64,000 nt of DNA from contig JBKECS010000017.1 in assembly GCA_047974805.1 (NCBI GenBank), forward strand, positions 79,754 through 143,753, given 5' to 3'. Numbering within the stretch: the stretch's first letter is position 1; each line of letters begins with the position of its first letter. Shown here one piece after another: positions 8,452 to 16,740 of the stretch. The translations under genes and the position numbers were made by a program. The stretch comes from JAJXUB01 sp047974805. Its GTDB lineage: Bacteria; Actinomycetota; Actinomycetes; Actinomycetales; Dermatophilaceae. The notes under the pieces are model-generated. The model saw only the letters and a list, made by a program, of their open reading frames with translations, was not told where the DNA came from and made no database searches.

Positions 8452-9498
8452 ATGCTGCGCGTGGGGTTGACCGGCGGGATCGGTTCGGGCAAGTCCACCG
8501 TGTCGCGCTACGTGGCCAGTTTGGGGGCGGTGGTGCTCGACGCCGACGCCATCGCCCGTGAGGTGGTGGCTCCCGGGACGCCCGGGCTGGCCGCCATCAC
8601 CGACCGGTTCGGCCGAGACCTGCTCGATAAGGACGGGGCGCTAGACCGAGCAGGACTGGCAGCGATCGTCTTCGGCGACGACGACGCACGGCGCGACCTC
8701 GAGGGCATCACCCATCCCCTGATCGAGGAACGCACCGCCGCCGCGTACGCCGACGCCGCCGCGGAGGCCATCGTCGTGCACGACATGCCCCTGATCGTCG
8801 AGAAGGGCATGGCCGCCATGTATCACCTCGTCGTCGTCGTGGACACGAGCGAACCGATACGCCTTCATCGGCTTGTCCGTTCGCGCGGTATGGACCGGTC
8901 CGACGCGGAGCGGCGAATCCGGGCCCAGGCAACCGACGAGCAGCGGCGGCGCGTCGCCGATGTGCTATTAGCCAACGACGGCACCCCGGCGGACCTCGCC
9001 GGTCGGGTCGAGGTGCTGTGGCGGGAACGGCTCGTGCCGTTCGCCGAGAACGTGCTCGCTGGCACACCGAGTGCGCCACTCTCCGCGGTTGACTCACCGC
9101 CCGACCCGACGTGGCCGAGCCAGGCCGAACGGTTGCTGGCCCGGCTCCGGTATGCCTTGGGACCCTCTGCCGTCAGCCTGGACCACGTCGGCCCGACCTC
9201 CATCGTGGGGTGCCCCGCACCGGATGTGCTCGATCTCCAGGTGGGGGTCGCCTCCCTAGCGGCGGCCGACGACCCGGTCTTCCCGGCGGCGATGGCCAGG
9301 ATGGGCTTCGTCGTCGCGGCGCAGGAGGACCCTGAACTTCTTGGCCGAGGCGGTGACGAACCAAGGTCCACGCCGTTGTACCGCTCGTGCGACCCCGGAC
9401 GACCGGCACGCATCCACGTCCGGGAAGTCGGTTCACCCGGATGGCGAATCGCCCTGGAGCGTGCTGCCGACGCGCCCAGTGCCGACACCGGCCCGTGA
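8452..9498 (+). CDS. coaE: Dephospho-CoA kinase with shortened C-terminal GrpB-like domain
   Basis: Phosphorylates dephospho-CoA to coenzyme A, the last step of CoA synthesis. The kinase part (about residues 1-200) has the P-loop GLTGGIGSGKST at the N-terminus, the DADAIAREVV substrate segment and the lid RSRGMDRSDAERRI. As in mycobacterial CoaE, a GrpB/UPF0157 domain follows (about 225-340): LDHVGPTSIVG, DVLDLQVGV and the DPGRPARIHV strand are recognisable. This domain stops at residue 348, just after WRIALER, where homologues continue for roughly 50-60 residues. I saw no continuation in another frame before the convergent flippase gene, which ends 16 bases later. The kinase should be functional; the tail is truncated. 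Confidence 0.93.
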   Translation: MLRVGLTGGIGSGKSTVSRYVASLGAVVLDADAIAREVVAPGTPGLAAITDRFGRDLLDKDGALDRAGLAAIVFGDDDARRDLEGITHPLIEERTAAAYADAAAEAIVVHDMPLIVEKGMAAMYHLVVVVDTSEPIRLHRLVRSRGMDRSDAERRIRAQATDEQRRRVADVLLANDGTPADLAGRVEVLWRERLVPFAENVLAGTPSAPLSAVDSPPDPTWPSQAERLLARLRYALGPSAVSLDHVGPTSIVGCPAPDVLDLQVGVASLAAADDPVFPAAMARMGFVVAAQEDPELLGRGGDEPRSTPLYRSCDPGRPARIHVREVGSPGWRIALERAADAPSADTGP

Positions 9499-9514
9499 AC
9501 ACGCCACCAGTGGC

Positions 9515-10759
9515 TCAGCCGACCCCCTGATCCGCTGCCGACTCGTTCCGGGTCCACCATAACAGCGCAACGAGGACGGCCAGGTCGACCCCGGCCAGGA
9601 GCCTGAGGAGTCCGGTCGCGGAGTCGACTGCGCTGAACCCTGACGCCACGACGATCACCCCGGCCCACAGAATCCAGACCGCCCCATGGCGTTGGCGGGC
9701 CAGGGTCGCGTAGAGAAGGATTTGGATCCCGGCCAGCACCGCTCCCAGCGCAGCGAAGGCCCACAGGGACCCGGAGATATCGGCATACGCATCACCCCCG
9801 ACGAACACGAGCGTAATGCCGGGAACGGCGGCCACTACCGCGGCCACCGCCGCCCCGATGAGGAGCACGCCGGCCAGGCCGACGAGGTGCAGCCGGGTCC
9901 GGGCGCCGGTGCGTGCGAGGGCGGGGAAGACCAACACCGTCAGCGCGTAGGGAAGGAACAGGACGGCCTTGGTGAGGATGGCGCCGCCGGCGTACAGGCC
10001 CGCCTGTTGTGCCGGGAGCCCGATCCGGGCGACGACGACGTCCATGGAACTGAGCACGAAGAACGCCAGCAGAGCGTGAATATTCTGTGCCGACTCGGCG
10101 ACGATCTGGGAGACCATCCCGGTAGCCGGCGCTCTGCGCGCGGCAGCGCGGCGTCGGCGACCGACGGCGAGCCGCGCGGCGGCGACCGGGACGAAGGCGC
10201 CTGCGGCAATACCTGCCATAGCTCCCAGCGGCGTTGGAAAGGCGAGCGTGGTGACGACGGCGACACCCAACCGGCCGACGCCGAGGGCTGCGGTGGATAC
10301 AGCGAAGGCGACCCATCGCTGCTCGCCCTGGAGTATGCCCAGATCCGCCCCCATGACTGCATAGGCACCGGCCGGGATCGCCAGCAGCGTTGCGGTGAAC
10401 CACGGGTCGAGCCGCAGAAACTGCGCGACCAAGGGCGAGATGGCCAACGCAAACAGGGCAAGGACCCCGGCGACCCGGCGGGCCGTCACGACAACAGCAG
10501 CCACCTCCTCCTCGTTCCCTCCATGCCCGCGCTGCGTGGCCAACCGCCTCGCCCCAGTCGCCTGCAATCCCAGGGAGAACACATTGCCGATGATGACGAG
10601 GCCGAGCAGGGCGGCCACGGTGCCGTAGCCGACCGGCCCGAGGAGGCGTGCAGCCAGGATCGTGTAGGCGTACGCCGTGACATTCGTGACGCCGAGGCCG
10701 ACCGCGACGACGAGTCCGCCGCGGACGGTGTCGCCGGTGGTGGGCTGGCCGGTCGACAC
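9515..10759 (-). CDS. Polysaccharide flippase-like polytopic membrane protein (MATE/Wzx type)
   Basis: About 414 residues with some 12-14 hydrophobic helices, resembling the Wzx/MurJ-like group of lipid-linked sugar translocases. The start segment RGGLVVAVGLGVTNVTAYAYTILAARLLGPVGYGTVAALLGL, read as separate pieces, is typical of helix 1-2 of polysaccharide biosynthesis proteins, with the RLLGPxxYG signature. The GTG at 10759 begins 5 bases after the dprE2 stop; an in-frame longer form would run back into dprE2. It is the last gene of the ubiA-dprE1-dprE2 operon. I infer that it may move decaprenyl-phospho-arabinose or a lipid-linked glycan across the membrane. The cargo is not shown by the sequence. 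Confidence 0.75.
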   Translation of the reverse strand: MSTGQPTTGDTVRGGLVVAVGLGVTNVTAYAYTILAARLLGPVGYGTVAALLGLVIIGNVFSLGLQATGARRLATQRGHGGNEEEVAAVVVTARRVAGVLALFALAISPLVAQFLRLDPWFTATLLAIPAGAYAVMGADLGILQGEQRWVAFAVSTAALGVGRLGVAVVTTLAFPTPLGAMAGIAAGAFVPVAAARLAVGRRRRAAARRAPATGMVSQIVAESAQNIHALLAFFVLSSMDVVVARIGLPAQQAGLYAGGAILTKAVLFLPYALTVLVFPALARTGARTRLHLVGLAGVLLIGAAVAAVVAAVPGITLVFVGGDAYADISGSLWAFAALGAVLAGIQILLYATLARQRHGAVWILWAGVIVVASGFSAVDSATGLLRLLAGVDLAVLVALLWWTRNESAADQGVG

Positions 10760-10764
10760 GAGGG

Positions 10765-11526
10765 TTAGATGGGCAAACGCCGGAAGAGCACCCGGGGGAG
10801 ATGCCTGAGCACGCTCATGACCGGACGCATGGCTGCAGGTACCCACACCGTCCGACTCGGCCCACCAATCGCCGCGGCCACGGCGTCGGCGACATCACTG
10901 GCGTCCACGCTCAGCGGGGGTTCGGGCAGGCCGCGGGTCATCCCGGTCCGGACGAACCCAGGGCGCACGACGAGGACCGAAACGCCGGAACCGACCAGCG
11001 AATCGCCGAGCCCTGTCGCGAAACCGTCCAGTCCCGCCTTCGTCGCGCCGTAGAGGAAGTTGGACGCTCGGACGCGTTCCCCGGCGACCGAGGACAGCAC
11101 GACCAAGGTGCCGTGCCCCTGCTCAACGCTGCGTTCGGCGCAGGCCGTCAGCGCGGAGACGCAGCCGGTGACGTTGGTGGTGACCACCTGCGCGGCCTCG
11201 GCCGCCGAGAGGTTCGCCCGATCCGGCAGGACTCCTACCGCGAGGATGACCGCGTCGATATCGCCGTCGGCGTAGATGGCATCGATCAGACCTTGGTGGT
11301 TGGCGATGTCGGTGGCGTCGAAGTCGTGAGTTTCGATGCTGCCCTGCGCCCCGATGAGATCCGCGGCTTCCGCCGCGGCCGCGTCCCGGCCGGGCGAGGG
11401 TCGCCCTGCGAGGGCGACCCGGCGCAGGGCCCCCCGCTCGGCCAGGGCGCGAACACAGGCACGGGCGATGTCCGAGGAGGCGCCCAAGACGAGGACGGAT
11501 TGCGGGGCGTGGAAGGAGTTCAACAC
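10765..11526 (-). CDS. dprE2: Decaprenylphosphoryl-2-keto-ribose reductase (SDR family)
   Basis: A 253-residue short-chain dehydrogenase that, with DprE1, epimerises decaprenylphosphoryl-ribose to decaprenylphosphoryl-arabinose, the sole known donor of arabinofuranose for cell-wall arabinan. It has the NAD-binding motif VLGASSDIARA near the N-terminus, the NVTG and LSSVAG elements, and the catalytic YGATKAG (Tyr-x-x-x-Lys) near residue 160. The GTG at 11526 overlaps the end of dprE1 by 7 bases, so the two are coupled. Assignment as DprE2 rather than a generic SDR rests on this coupling and on the GASSDIA form typical of the family. Confidence 0.9.
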   Translation of the reverse strand: MLNSFHAPQSVLVLGASSDIARACVRALAERGALRRVALAGRPSPGRDAAAAEAADLIGAQGSIETHDFDATDIANHQGLIDAIYADGDIDAVILAVGVLPDRANLSAAEAAQVVTTNVTGCVSALTACAERSVEQGHGTLVVLSSVAGERVRASNFLYGATKAGLDGFATGLGDSLVGSGVSVLVVRPGFVRTGMTRGLPEPPLSVDASDVADAVAAAIGGPSRTVWVPAAMRPVMSVLRHLPRVLFRRLPI

Positions 11527-12836
11527 AGGGAGAGCCTCCGGGCAAGGTCGGACACGAACACCCCATCGGGGTCAAGGTCGGCGCGCAAGGCTCGCCAATG
11601 CTCCAGCTGCGGGTACATGACCGGGACGAGCTCGGGTCGCAGTCGGGAGTCCTTGGCGAAATAGGTGCGTCCACCGGCACTGACGACGAGGTCGTCGGCG
11701 GCGTCGAGGGTGGCGTGAATACCGTTGCTGACCGGGATGTCCAGCGCCAGGGTCCACCCCGGGATGGGGAATGACAGCGGGGCCCCGTAGCTGGGGCCGA
11801 AGCGCTTGAGCACGGCGAGGAAGGAGAGGACATGCGCTCGCTGCAGCAGAGTCATCAGAGCCTCGATGCTGTGCGGATCCGGGACAACCACCTGGTACTG
11901 CAGGAATCCTCGAGGTCCGTAGAGCCGGTTCCAGCCATCGATGACGTCCAGCGGGTGGAAGAAGGCACCGATGGTTTGCTCGTCGGTTCTGGGATGCCGG
12001 GGACCGTGACGGTAGTAGGCCCCGTTGAAGGCCCGGATGGAGGTGCGATTGAGCAGCCCTGCGGGAGCCCATGGCGGGCCCGGCAGGGTTCGAGCGGCCC
12101 GCGGGACCGCGACGGTAGCGCGGGCCGCTGCGCCGTCGGTGTGATTGCCGCTGGTGACGATGCCGCGGCCCATTGCCGCCCCGGCCGTCAGGGTGTCGAT
12201 CCACGCGACCGTGTACGGGAAGCGCGTGTCGTCCTCGGACAGCACGGCCATGGTCTGCTCCAGGCCGGTGGTGCGGGTGGTCCGGACGGTCATCAGCGGC
12301 GAGGTGACCGGTCGCAGCCGAAGCCCGACTCTGGTGATCACCCCGGTCAGGCCCATCCCAGCGATCACGGCGCCGAGCAGGGGGTCTGCGGACTGAAGCC
12401 GGCGCAACCGGCCGCGACCGTCGACCACCTCGACCCAGGCCAGGTGTTGCCCGAAGCTCCCGACGGCGTGATGGTTCTTCCCGTGCACGTCCGCAGCAAC
12501 GGCGCCACCCACGCTGACGTGGGCGGTCCCCGGCGTGACCGGCACGAACCATCCCTGGGGTAGCGCGTGCCGGATCAGGTCGTCCAGGACCACCCCGGCG
12601 TCGAGAGTGATGACCCCGTCAGGTGAGATGGGGCCGATGGCCGACATGTGGTTCAGCCGCAGGACGCTCCCCCCCGCATTGAGCGCGGCATCTCCGTACG
12701 CACGACCCAAGCCTCGGGTCAGGACCCCACGTCGTCCGGCACTGGTGACTGCTTCGGCAACAGCCTCCACCGTGGCCGGGTAGGCGACCTCGGATCGGGA
12801 CCATAGACTCCGGCCCCAGCCGGTCAGGCGCTCCAT
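11520..12836 (-). CDS. dprE1: Decaprenylphosphoryl-beta-D-ribose 2-oxidase
   Basis: A 438-residue FAD-dependent oxidase that oxidises decaprenylphosphoryl-ribose at C2 for reduction by DprE2. The FAD-binding domain has RGLGRAYGDAALN (about 41-53) and DVHGKNHHAVGSFGQH, which holds the conserved His pair. The C-terminal substrate domain contains FGPSYGAPLSFPIPGW and AKDSR, whose Lys395 corresponds to Lys418 of the M. tuberculosis enzyme. Thirty-one residues before it, where M. tuberculosis has Cys387 (the covalent benzothiazinone target), this protein has Ala364 (codon GCG, 11747-11745). The start overlaps the ubiA stop by one base (TGATG). Family and function are secure. Confidence 0.94.
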   Translation of the reverse strand: MERLTGWGRSLWSRSEVAYPATVEAVAEAVTSAGRRGVLTRGLGRAYGDAALNAGGSVLRLNHMSAIGPISPDGVITLDAGVVLDDLIRHALPQGWFVPVTPGTAHVSVGGAVAADVHGKNHHAVGSFGQHLAWVEVVDGRGRLRRLQSADPLLGAVIAGMGLTGVITRVGLRLRPVTSPLMTVRTTRTTGLEQTMAVLSEDDTRFPYTVAWIDTLTAGAAMGRGIVTSGNHTDGAAARATVAVPRAARTLPGPPWAPAGLLNRTSIRAFNGAYYRHGPRHPRTDEQTIGAFFHPLDVIDGWNRLYGPRGFLQYQVVVPDPHSIEALMTLLQRAHVLSFLAVLKRFGPSYGAPLSFPIPGWTLALDIPVSNGIHATLDAADDLVVSAGGRTYFAKDSRLRPELVPVMYPQLEHWRALRADLDPDGVFVSDLARRLSLC

Positions 12837-13690
12837 CACAGGACCGCCAAGCCATAGGTGGCGATCCACGCCGCGCCCAGGCCGAGCAGCACCGGATCGG
12901 CCAGAACCGTATGCTCCGGAGCCTCGGCCCGCCCGGTGTTGGCATCGAGCAGGTAGCGCAGGAGGGCGATGACGAACGGGACGGCTGAAATGCCGGTCCA
13001 CAGCGGGCGTCCATGCTGGACGCCGACCTCGGAAGCCCAGAGGACGTAACCGGTGATGGTGACCGCGGCACTGATCCCGGCCACGGTGCGCAGGTAGGAG
13101 TCGGGGTAGAAGGTCAGGCTGCGGCGGATGGGCGTGCCGGTGGACCCGGCGAGTTCGGACAGTCGCTTCCCGGTGACCATGAGCAGTGAGCCGAAACCGG
13201 CAATGATCAGGAACCATTGGGACAGGGACACGCCGGTGGCGGCACCACCGGCCACAGCGCGCAGGATGAATCCGCCGGCCACGAGGGCGAGTTCGACGAC
13301 CGGTTGGTGCTTCAACGCGAGGCTATAGCTCATCGTCAGGACGAGATAGACCAGCACGGTCAGCAACAACGGGCCACCCACGGTGCGCGCGACGGCAAGA
13401 CCGCCGGCGGCGAGCACGACCGAGGTCCCAAGAGCCACGCTCGGTGGGAGAACGCCGGAGGCCACGGGCCGGAAACGCTTGGTGGGGTGGGCTGCGTCCA
13501 GCGTCGCGTCCATGACGTCGTTGACGGCATACGTGGCGCTGCTGACCAGGCAGAAGGCGACGAAGGCGAGCACGGTCGCCCGGAGCACCGGCGGGTCGAA
13601 GAGGACGCCGGCGGCGAACGGCGCGGCGCCCACGAGGATGTTCTTGACCCACTGGCGGGGGCGCGCCAGCTGGATCAGGCCCAGCAACAC
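12836..13690 (-). CDS. ubiA: Decaprenyl-phosphate phosphoribosyltransferase (UbiA superfamily)
   Basis: An integral membrane prenyltransferase-fold enzyme of about 284 residues. It transfers phosphoribose from PRPP to decaprenyl phosphate, the first committed step to decaprenylphosphoryl-arabinose. The N-terminal RPRQWVKNILVGAAPFAAG and the Mg-binding NDVMDATLDAAHPTKRFRP (NDxxDxxxD) are the Rv3806c-type signatures. A second acidic motif is DANTGRAEAPE, and about nine hydrophobic helices are visible. I placed the start at GTG 13690 because a TAGGGT -10 box ends 7 bases before it; GTG 13699 in the same frame would overlap that box. It is first in the ubiA-dprE1-dprE2-flippase operon. Confidence 0.9.
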   Translation of the reverse strand: MLLGLIQLARPRQWVKNILVGAAPFAAGVLFDPPVLRATVLAFVAFCLVSSATYAVNDVMDATLDAAHPTKRFRPVASGVLPPSVALGTSVVLAAGGLAVARTVGGPLLLTVLVYLVLTMSYSLALKHQPVVELALVAGGFILRAVAGGAATGVSLSQWFLIIAGFGSLLMVTGKRLSELAGSTGTPIRRSLTFYPDSYLRTVAGISAAVTITGYVLWASEVGVQHGRPLWTGISAVPFVIALLRYLLDANTGRAEAPEHTVLADPVLLGLGAAWIATYGLAVL

Positions 13691-13697
13691 GGTGCAC

Positions 13698-13703
13698 ACC
13701 CTA
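13698..13703 (-). promoter_or_regulatory. Leaderless -10 element of the ubiA-dprE1-dprE2-flippase operon
   Basis: Read on the minus strand, TAGGGT ends 7 bases before GTG 13690. It is back to back with a plus-strand TAACGT box 14 bases away. Confidence 0.5.
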
Positions 13704-13717
13704 TGGCATGACCTCAG

Positions 13718-13723
13718 TAACGT
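13718..13723 (+). promoter_or_regulatory. -10 element of the divergent membrane-protein gene
   Basis: TAACGT ends 8 bases before ATG 13732. Together with the minus-strand box at 13698-13703 it forms a very compact divergent promoter. Confidence 0.35.
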
Positions 13724-13731
13724 ACGGGTTC

Positions 13732-15525
13732 ATGACCGTGGCCGCCTCGACTGCCCGGCGCCCTGCCGGCGGGCCGGCGTTACTGACGTCGCTGATCGTC
13801 ACGGTGCTCCTGTTGGGCCCTGGACTGGCCCCGGGGTACCTGTGGTATAGGGACCTCGTCATCGTTCCGCAGGCGCCCCTGAACGCCGGGCTGCTCGGTC
13901 TGTGGACGATGACGCCGCGGACGGTTCCCAGCGATGCGCTCGTTGCTGTGGCCAGCCATCTCGTCCCCGGTTGGGTGGTGGAGAAGGGCATCCTCGTGCT
14001 CGTCCTGGTTCTCCTCGGATGGGGAACCGGCCGGCTGGTCGGTCCGAGTCGCCTGACCCAGGTCGCGGTCGCGGTCGCAGTCCTGTGGAATCCCTTCGTC
14101 ACCGAACGTCTCGCCATGGGTCAGTGGGTGGTGTTGGTCGGTGCCGCCGGCTTGCCGTGGATGCTGGCCCAGCTTGCCCGGGCGCTGTCGGGGGACCGTA
14201 GAGCCTCTCCGGGGTTGACCTTGGCCGTCGTCGCAGGGGCGCTCGGCGGCGCGTTGGCCTGGCTTGGATTGGCCGTCGCGGCGGTTGGAGCAGCCGGCGG
14301 CTGGTGGGTAGTGCGCGGGCGCCGCTGCGGCCGGAGTGAACGCGGCGTGTTCGTTCGCCTCGGAGTGGTTTTCGGCGCCACCGCGCTGCCGTGGTCGGTC
14401 CCAGGCCTGCTTGGTGGCCATCAAGCGGGGGAGGCAGGCCTGACCGTCTTCCGACCGTCCGCGGACCTGCCGCTGGGCCTGATGGCCAGCGTGTTGACCG
14501 GGGGAGGGGTGTGGAATGCCGAGGCGGTCCCGACCGGGCGGGACTCGGTGGTCGGGGCGATCGTCGCCGTCGTCTTGCTCGCCCTTGCCGCGCTCGGGTG
14601 GGTGGTTCGTGGCCGACGTCCGGACGTGGCCGGCGCCCCCGGTGGCCGGGTCACCGACCTGCCCATCGTCCTCGCCGGTGCTGGAATCGCCAGCCTGCTC
14701 GCTGCGCTGCTGCCCAGCGTGGGGCCGGTGGCGGAGGGGTTGGCCCACCTTCCGGGGGGAGGGCTGTTCCGGGATGGTCAACGACTTCTGGGCGCCTGGG
14801 TGGTTTTGTTGGCGGTCGGCGTGGGCTATGCCGCGGCGACGGCCCGACGGTTCTTCCCGCACGCGCCCATCGGGGCGGCCATCGTGGTGCTGCCGCTGTT
14901 GTCGGTTCCCGGGGCCGCCTGGGGGCTGGGGGGATCGCTGACGTCACAATCCATCCCGGCCAGCTTCCAGGCGGCTGCCGACGTCATCGAATCCGGGCCG
15001 CCCGGGAGCGTGGCCGTCCAGCCCTTCCAGGCATACCGCCGATATGCCTGGAACGGGGAACGGACCTCCTACACCCCGTGGCCACGGTTGCTCGATCGGC
15101 CGGTGGCCGCATATGCCGCGCTGGTCGTTTCCACTCCGGAGGGTCTGGTCGAGATTCCTGGCGAGGACCGGTATGCCGACCGGGTCGGCGCCTCGTTGAC
15201 CGGCCCCAGTGCGGCCTCCGACCTGCGTGGTCTCGGAGTTCGGTTCGTCCTGAGCGACGATCCGACGGTGGAACCGCCGCCGGGTTTGGTGCCGGTTCCG
15301 CTGCCGCTCGTTAACGAGATGGGTGGAGCGACAGCCCAGCCAATCGCGGTATGGCAGGTGCCCGGACCGGTCCACGACGGAGCCATCGCTGCCTATCAGC
15401 CGCCGGCCATCGCGATTCTGCTCGGCGATCTGCTCGCCGTGGTAATCGTGGTGCTGGTGCTTCGCTTTCAAGTTACTTTCCGGTACGATCCTGGCCAGTT
15501 AATGGATCCTGCCAAGGAGTCTTGA
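13732..15525 (+). CDS. Large polytopic membrane protein, GT-C-like (Rv0226c-type)
   Basis: About 597 residues. Roughly ten to twelve hydrophobic helices fill the first 450 residues, followed by a soluble, probably extracytoplasmic stretch (about 420-560) and a final helix. The first loop, after helix 1, contains a conserved-looking WYRDLVIVPQAPLN, where the acidic residue could be catalytic, as in GT-C glycosyltransferases. No family is certain. Its position next to a DUF3068 protein, a methyltransferase, a GT4 enzyme and an acyltransferase resembles the mycobacterial Rv0224c-Rv0228 neighbourhood, where Rv0226c is a similar unassigned membrane protein. ATG 13708 is an alternative start 8 residues longer. 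A role in envelope glycan assembly is inferred from context only. Confidence 0.7.
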   Translation: MTVAASTARRPAGGPALLTSLIVTVLLLGPGLAPGYLWYRDLVIVPQAPLNAGLLGLWTMTPRTVPSDALVAVASHLVPGWVVEKGILVLVLVLLGWGTGRLVGPSRLTQVAVAVAVLWNPFVTERLAMGQWVVLVGAAGLPWMLAQLARALSGDRRASPGLTLAVVAGALGGALAWLGLAVAAVGAAGGWWVVRGRRCGRSERGVFVRLGVVFGATALPWSVPGLLGGHQAGEAGLTVFRPSADLPLGLMASVLTGGGVWNAEAVPTGRDSVVGAIVAVVLLALAALGWVVRGRRPDVAGAPGGRVTDLPIVLAGAGIASLLAALLPSVGPVAEGLAHLPGGGLFRDGQRLLGAWVVLLAVGVGYAAATARRFFPHAPIGAAIVVLPLLSVPGAAWGLGGSLTSQSIPASFQAAADVIESGPPGSVAVQPFQAYRRYAWNGERTSYTPWPRLLDRPVAAYAALVVSTPEGLVEIPGEDRYADRVGASLTGPSAASDLRGLGVRFVLSDDPTVEPPPGLVPVPLPLVNEMGGATAQPIAVWQVPGPVHDGAIAAYQPPAIAILLGDLLAVVIVVLVLRFQVTFRYDPGQLMDPAKES

Positions 15526-15530
15526 CCACG

Positions 15531-15701
15531 ATGAGTGCACCAGCAACGAGCCGTTCCCTGCGTCCCCAGGTTCTTATCACCAGCATTGCGGCCGTCGTGC
15601 TCGCCCTGCTCGGGAGTTGCACGGTTTACAACGTTGCCCAACCCGCCGGCAACGCGTCATCGACGACCCCGATGTATTCCTACGGGTCGACCGGCGGGTG
15701 A
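15531..15701 (+). CDS. Small putative lipoprotein
   Basis: A 56-residue protein with a positively charged start, a hydrophobic helix (VLITSIAAVVLALLGSC) and a lipobox-like LGSC ending near residue 30. It would be processed to a short Cys-anchored peptide ending in a Ser/Thr/Gly-rich tail with GNASSTTPMYSYGS. AAGGAG at about 15513-15518 precedes the ATG by a suitable distance. It lies 5 bases after the membrane-protein gene and 103 bases before the DUF3068 gene, so it is probably co-transcribed with both. No family recognised; it could be an accessory anchor for the neighbouring envelope proteins. Confidence 0.6.
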   Translation: MSAPATSRSLRPQVLITSIAAVVLALLGSCTVYNVAQPAGNASSTTPMYSYGSTGG

Positions 15702-15804
15702 CCCGACCGTCCCCACGACCGGCCCGCCAGGGTATCGGCGCCTCCGCTGCACCCGCGTTCGGCGCACCCGGTCACCGCATCGCAAACCAAGGAGGGTTTG
15801 GCTC

Positions 15805-16716
15805 ATGCGTCGAGTTGTCGGCTTGACTGCCGTCGGTGTGTCCCTGTTTCTGCTGACGACAGCCGTCATGGGCTGGTTCTATGCCCCTGGTGCCTTGAAG
15901 AAGACCCCGCTGGACACGGACAGCTGGACCTACCTTGCCGGAACGGCCACCTACCTGGACAAGGGGCCTGCGCCGGTCAAGGCGTGGAGCCACAACCGGG
16001 TCGATGGCGGAGCGTCCACTGACAACGTCGCGGTGTTCGACGCGGTCACCTGCCTGGTCTGGGACGAGGGCAGCACCTGGAGCGACGGCGCGGATAGCGC
16101 TCCCTGCTTTGACGACACCGATTCGCGGCTGATCAACGGTCCAGCTGATCCTCCCGATCACTTCGCCGCCGATCGAACGTCCGGCCTGTCCCTGCCCGAG
16201 TCGGACAATGCAACCTACAAGGTGACCCTGACCCATGACGGGTTGGTCAACAAGTTCCCCTTCTCCACGCAAAAGAAGGACTACCCCTTCTGGGATGGTG
16301 TGCTCGGACGTGCGGTGACGGCGACCTATTCGGGTACGGAGAAGCTCGACGGGCTGGACACGTACACGTTCGTCATCTCGCTGGCCGACGAGGGCGCCGA
16401 GATCGCCAAGGACACCATGGGCACCTATTCGCTGGACAAGACCATGTGGATCGATCCGGCCACGGGGTCGATCATCAAGCAGTCCGAACACCAGGTGCGC
16501 ACGTTGGACTCCGGCGACGCCGCCTTGGACATGGAGTTGGCTTTCACCGATGACCAGGTGGCTAGGAACGTGTCGTCGGCCAAGAGCAGCGGCGGGTTGC
16601 TCTCCGCCGCCTTAACCGTGGCGCCGCTGGCTGCCGCCGTGGTGGGCGTCCTCGCTGGGGTCCTGGCGTTGGTCATGCTCAGGCCAGCAACCGGCGGAGG
16701 ACGTCGACGCGGCTGA
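15805..16716 (+). CDS. DUF3068 membrane-anchored protein
   Basis: A 303-residue protein with one N-terminal helix (about 7-25, VVGLTAVGVSLFLLTTAVMGWF), a large outer domain and one C-terminal helix (about 268-292) followed by a short basic tail. The outer domain has the DUF3068 pattern: YLAGTATYLDKG, a TCLVWDEGSTWSDG segment, KKDYPFWDG and MWIDPATGSIIKQSEHQ. In mycobacteria and corynebacteria the family (Rv0227c, PorA/PorH-linked proteins) is envelope-associated, but its biochemical role is not settled. AAGGAGG at 15789-15795 sets the ATG at 15805; the frame is open upstream without a better start. Co-directional with the lipoprotein and membrane protein before it. Confidence 0.85.
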   Translation: MRRVVGLTAVGVSLFLLTTAVMGWFYAPGALKKTPLDTDSWTYLAGTATYLDKGPAPVKAWSHNRVDGGASTDNVAVFDAVTCLVWDEGSTWSDGADSAPCFDDTDSRLINGPADPPDHFAADRTSGLSLPESDNATYKVTLTHDGLVNKFPFSTQKKDYPFWDGVLGRAVTATYSGTEKLDGLDTYTFVISLADEGAEIAKDTMGTYSLDKTMWIDPATGSIIKQSEHQVRTLDSGDAALDMELAFTDDQVARNVSSAKSSGGLLSAALTVAPLAAAVVGVLAGVLALVMLRPATGGGRRRG

Positions 16717-16740
16717 GCCCTGGGCCGGCGGGCGGTCGGG

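Noticed and set aside
9070..9335. Possible frameshift restoring the missing part of the CoaE GrpB domain
   Set aside because: Neither other forward frame after 9470 encodes the expected RDxLR/Y-x-x-x-K continuation; the tail appears truly lost.
9686..10768. Long open frame antisense to the flippase gene
   Set aside because: Low-complexity Gly/Arg/Asp-rich composition typical of antisense GC-rich DNA; the minus-strand protein has clear membrane helices and family motifs.
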